NCBI RefSeq assembly: GCF_002531725.1 | Contig: NZ_NWSQ01000008.1 | Coordinates: 62,001-126,000 of the forward strand | Length of the DNA: 64,000 nt | Direction: 5' to 3' | DNA from: Rhizobium sp. L43 | GTDB taxonomy: Bacteria > Pseudomonadota > Alphaproteobacteria > Rhizobiales > Rhizobiaceae | Part shown: positions 62,519 to 64,000 of the stretch, one piece after another | Position numbering within the stretch: position 1 is the first letter of the stretch | Layout: the number at the start of each line of letters is the position of its first letter | Translations under genes and position numbers: made by a program | Notes under the pieces: model-generated | What the model saw: only the letters and a program-made list of their open reading frames with translations | Database searches by the model: none | What the model was told of the DNA's origin: nothing

Positions 62519-64000
62519 TCATGCCTCCGCTGCTCGAACGCGCCAGATCGCAAAGGGCAGAATCTCAGGGTTTAGGCTGACGGTCTGCCTTTTGCCGGTC
62601 CATTTGAAACGATGCCCGCCGATCAGATCCTCGGCATCCAGCGTGCCGTCGTCGCCGAGCGACCAGTGCCAGAGCGGCAGTTCGACATCGCTTTGCTGAA
62701 AATTGTGGGGGTCGAGGCTGATGGCGATGAGCAGGACATTGTCGCGGGCCTTGCTTGCCTTCTCGAAGAAAAGGATATTGTCATTCCACGCATTCAGCAG
62801 CGTCAGCCCGAGATGCGAATGCAGCGCGGTGTTTTCGTTCCTGATGCGGTTGAGCGTCCTGATTTCGGCAATGATATTGCCCGGCCGGTCGTAGTCCCAG
62901 GCGCGGATCTCGTACTTCTCGCTATCGGCATATTCCTTGCGCTTGGCATCCGGGCGCCCCTCGCAAAGTTCGAAACCATTATAGACGCCCCATAATCCAG
63001 ACAGCGTGGCGGCAAGGGCCGCACGGATCAGGAAGGCCGGGCGCGGCGCGTTCTGCAGGAAATCCGGATTGATATCATGGGTGTTGACGAAGAAATGCGG
63101 CCGGAAGAACTCCTTCGCCGCCGTCTCGGTCAGCTCCCGCATATATTGCTCAAGCTCCCACTTGGCATTGCGCCAGGTGAAGTAGGTGTAGGACTGAGAG
63201 AAGCCGATCTTCGCCAGCCGGTACATGACCTTCGGCTTGGTGAAGGCCTCCGACAGGAAAACGACATCGGGGTGACGCGCCCGGATATCGCCGATCAGCC
63301 ATTCCCAGAACGGGAAAGGTTTCGTGTGCGGATTGTCGACGCGAAAGAGCTTGACGCCCTGGTCCACCCAAAGCTGGACGACATCTCGGATTTCCACCCA
63401 GAGCGAAGGCAGCGCATCTTTTGTGTAGAAATCGACGTTGACGATATCCTCGTATTTCTTCGGCGGGTTTTCGGCATATTTGATCGTGCCGTCGGGACGC
63501 CAGTCGAACCAGCCGGGATGCTCCTTCAGCCAGGGGTGATCCGGCGACGCCTGGATTGCGAGGTCGAGAGCGATCTCCAGGCCATGCCGGCTTGCCGCCT
63601 CGACCAGCCGGCGGAAATCCTCGAACTCGCCGAGCTCGGGATGAATGGCATCGTGGCCGCCGTCCTCGGAGCCGATGGCATAGGGGCTGCCGGGATCATC
63701 AGGCGCGGCCTTCAGGCTGTTGTTGCGGCCTTTCCGGTTGGTCGATCCGATCGGATGAATCGGCGGGAAATAGAGCGCATCGAAGCCCATGTCGCGGATG
63801 GCGGGCAATCTCGATATAACGTCGTCGAAGGTGCCGTGCCGGTCCGGATCGCCGCTCTGCGAGCGCGGGAAGATCTGGTACCAGCTGGCAAAAGCCGCCG
63901 CCTTGCGCTCGGCATCGACGGCGCTTGCCCCTGAGCGAAGCCGAAACGGCCGCCTGTCCGCCCTGTTCATCAATTCGAATGTCTCGGCATCGAGCAGGAT
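62519..64000 (-). CDS. glgE: alpha-1,4-glucan:maltose-1-phosphate maltosyltransferase (5' end outside window)
   Basis: The C-terminal 493 codons of GlgE, which extends alpha-glucan with maltosyl units from maltose-1-phosphate. The frame continues past 64000 (..[14 protein letters not shown]), so the start and the N-terminal domain are cut off. Visible are the [20 protein letters not shown] entry to the GH13 barrel, [20 protein letters not shown], the nucleophile Asp in [18 protein letters not shown], Glu in [17 protein letters not shown] and Asp in [15 protein letters not shown]. The order glgE-treS/mak-glgB on the minus strand is the GlgE pathway cluster. Confidence 0.93.
   Translation of the reverse strand: MLLDAETFELMNRADRRPFRLRSGASAVDAERKAAAFASWYQIFPRSQSGDPDRHGTFDDVISRLPAIRDMGFDALYFPPIHPIGSTNRKGRNNSLKAAPDDPGSPYAIGSEDGGHDAIHPELGEFEDFRRLVEAASRHGLEIALDLAIQASPDHPWLKEHPGWFDWRPDGTIKYAENPPKKYEDIVNVDFYTKDALPSLWVEIRDVVQLWVDQGVKLFRVDNPHTKPFPFWEWLIGDIRARHPDVVFLSEAFTKPKVMYRLAKIGFSQSYTYFTWRNAKWELEQYMRELTETAAKEFFRPHFFVNTHDINPDFLQNAPRPAFLIRAALAATLSGLWGVYNGFELCEGRPDAKRKEYADSEKYEIRAWDYDRPGNIIAEIRTLNRIRNENTALHSHLGLTLLNAWNDNILFFEKASKARDNVLLIAISLDPHNFQQSDVELPLWHWSLGDDGTLDAEDLIGGHRFKWTGKRQTVSLNPEILPFAIWRVRAAEA

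Noticed and set aside
1..64000. tRNA, rRNA, phage or IS signatures
   Set aside because: No cloverleaf-like segments, integrase or transposase motifs, or terminal inverted repeats with target duplication were seen; a dedicated scan would be more sensitive.

Overview
The window looks like a chromosomal (or chromid) segment of a Rhizobium of the leguminosarum/etli group. The evidence is a high-GC alphaproteobacterial coding style, a malonate locus (matR-matA-matB-matC) whose proteins closely resemble those described from R. leguminosarum bv. trifolii, an L-arabinonate-dehydratase-type IlvD/Edd enzyme of the R. leguminosarum type, intergenic palindromic repeats of the rhizobial RIME kind, and several GGAAC-N16/17-CGTT promoters of the alphaproteobacterial general stress sigma factor (EcfG type). 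No rRNA, tRNA, CRISPR array, phage or insertion sequence was recognised.

Layout. 1-1.7 kb: a YeiH-type membrane protein (cut by the window edge) divergent from a LysR regulator. 1.8-3.3 kb: a small exported protein, a cold-shock protein and a DUF982 protein with a perfect EcfG-type promoter. 3.4-8.6 kb: malonate catabolism, matC, matB and matA on the minus strand and matR divergent, with a recognisable MatR operator; matA carries a frameshift as sequenced. 8.7-10.3 kb: a DMT-family permease and a flavin-binding stress protein. 10.3-15.0 kb: a DUF763 protein, then a phospholipase-D/cardiolipin-synthase-like enzyme, a YbhN-like membrane protein and an endonuclease/exonuclease/phosphatase protein, the same three families as the enteric ybhP-clsB(ybhO)-ybhN cluster. 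15.2-17.8 kb: a chemoreceptor. 17.8-21.0 kb: seven small minus-strand genes of unknown or envelope-related function. 21.2-35.8 kb: a sugar-acid regulon with a dipeptide-type ABC transporter, an IlvD/Edd dehydratase, an enolase-superfamily dehydratase with the TalrD/GalrD residue set, an RraA-type aldolase candidate, a 2-oxoglutarate-semialdehyde-type dehydrogenase, two oxidoreductases, a DMT permease and a GntR regulator. Three promoters in this block carry the same candidate 16-bp operator. 36.1-37.6 kb: a periplasmic protein and a 53-residue membrane protein. 37.8-41.5 kb: treZ and malQ. 41.6-49.6 kb: two hybrid histidine kinases, one of 2099 residues with eleven 92-residue HAMP repeat units. 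49.8-50.6 kb: two small genes behind a perfect EcfG-type promoter. 50.7-53.5 kb: an iron-siderophore-type ABC transporter. 53.6-57.0 kb: an Lrp regulator divergent from an aromatic/aspartate-type aminotransferase and a ThDP-dependent enzyme, with a long-range inverted repeat between them. 57.0-64.0 kb: glgE, treS-maltokinase fusion and glgB, the GlgE route from trehalose to branched alpha-glucan (glgE runs off the window).

How it fits together. Much of the window serves carbon acquisition (malonate, sugar acids, amino acids), storage (trehalose and alpha-glucan), or envelope and stress maintenance. Several unrelated genes (DUF982, phospholipase D, the 49.8-kb pair, and with weaker matches the flavin protein, the small lipoprotein and others) appear tied together by EcfG-type promoters. 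All functional statements come from reading the translated sequence against family knowledge; no database search was possible.
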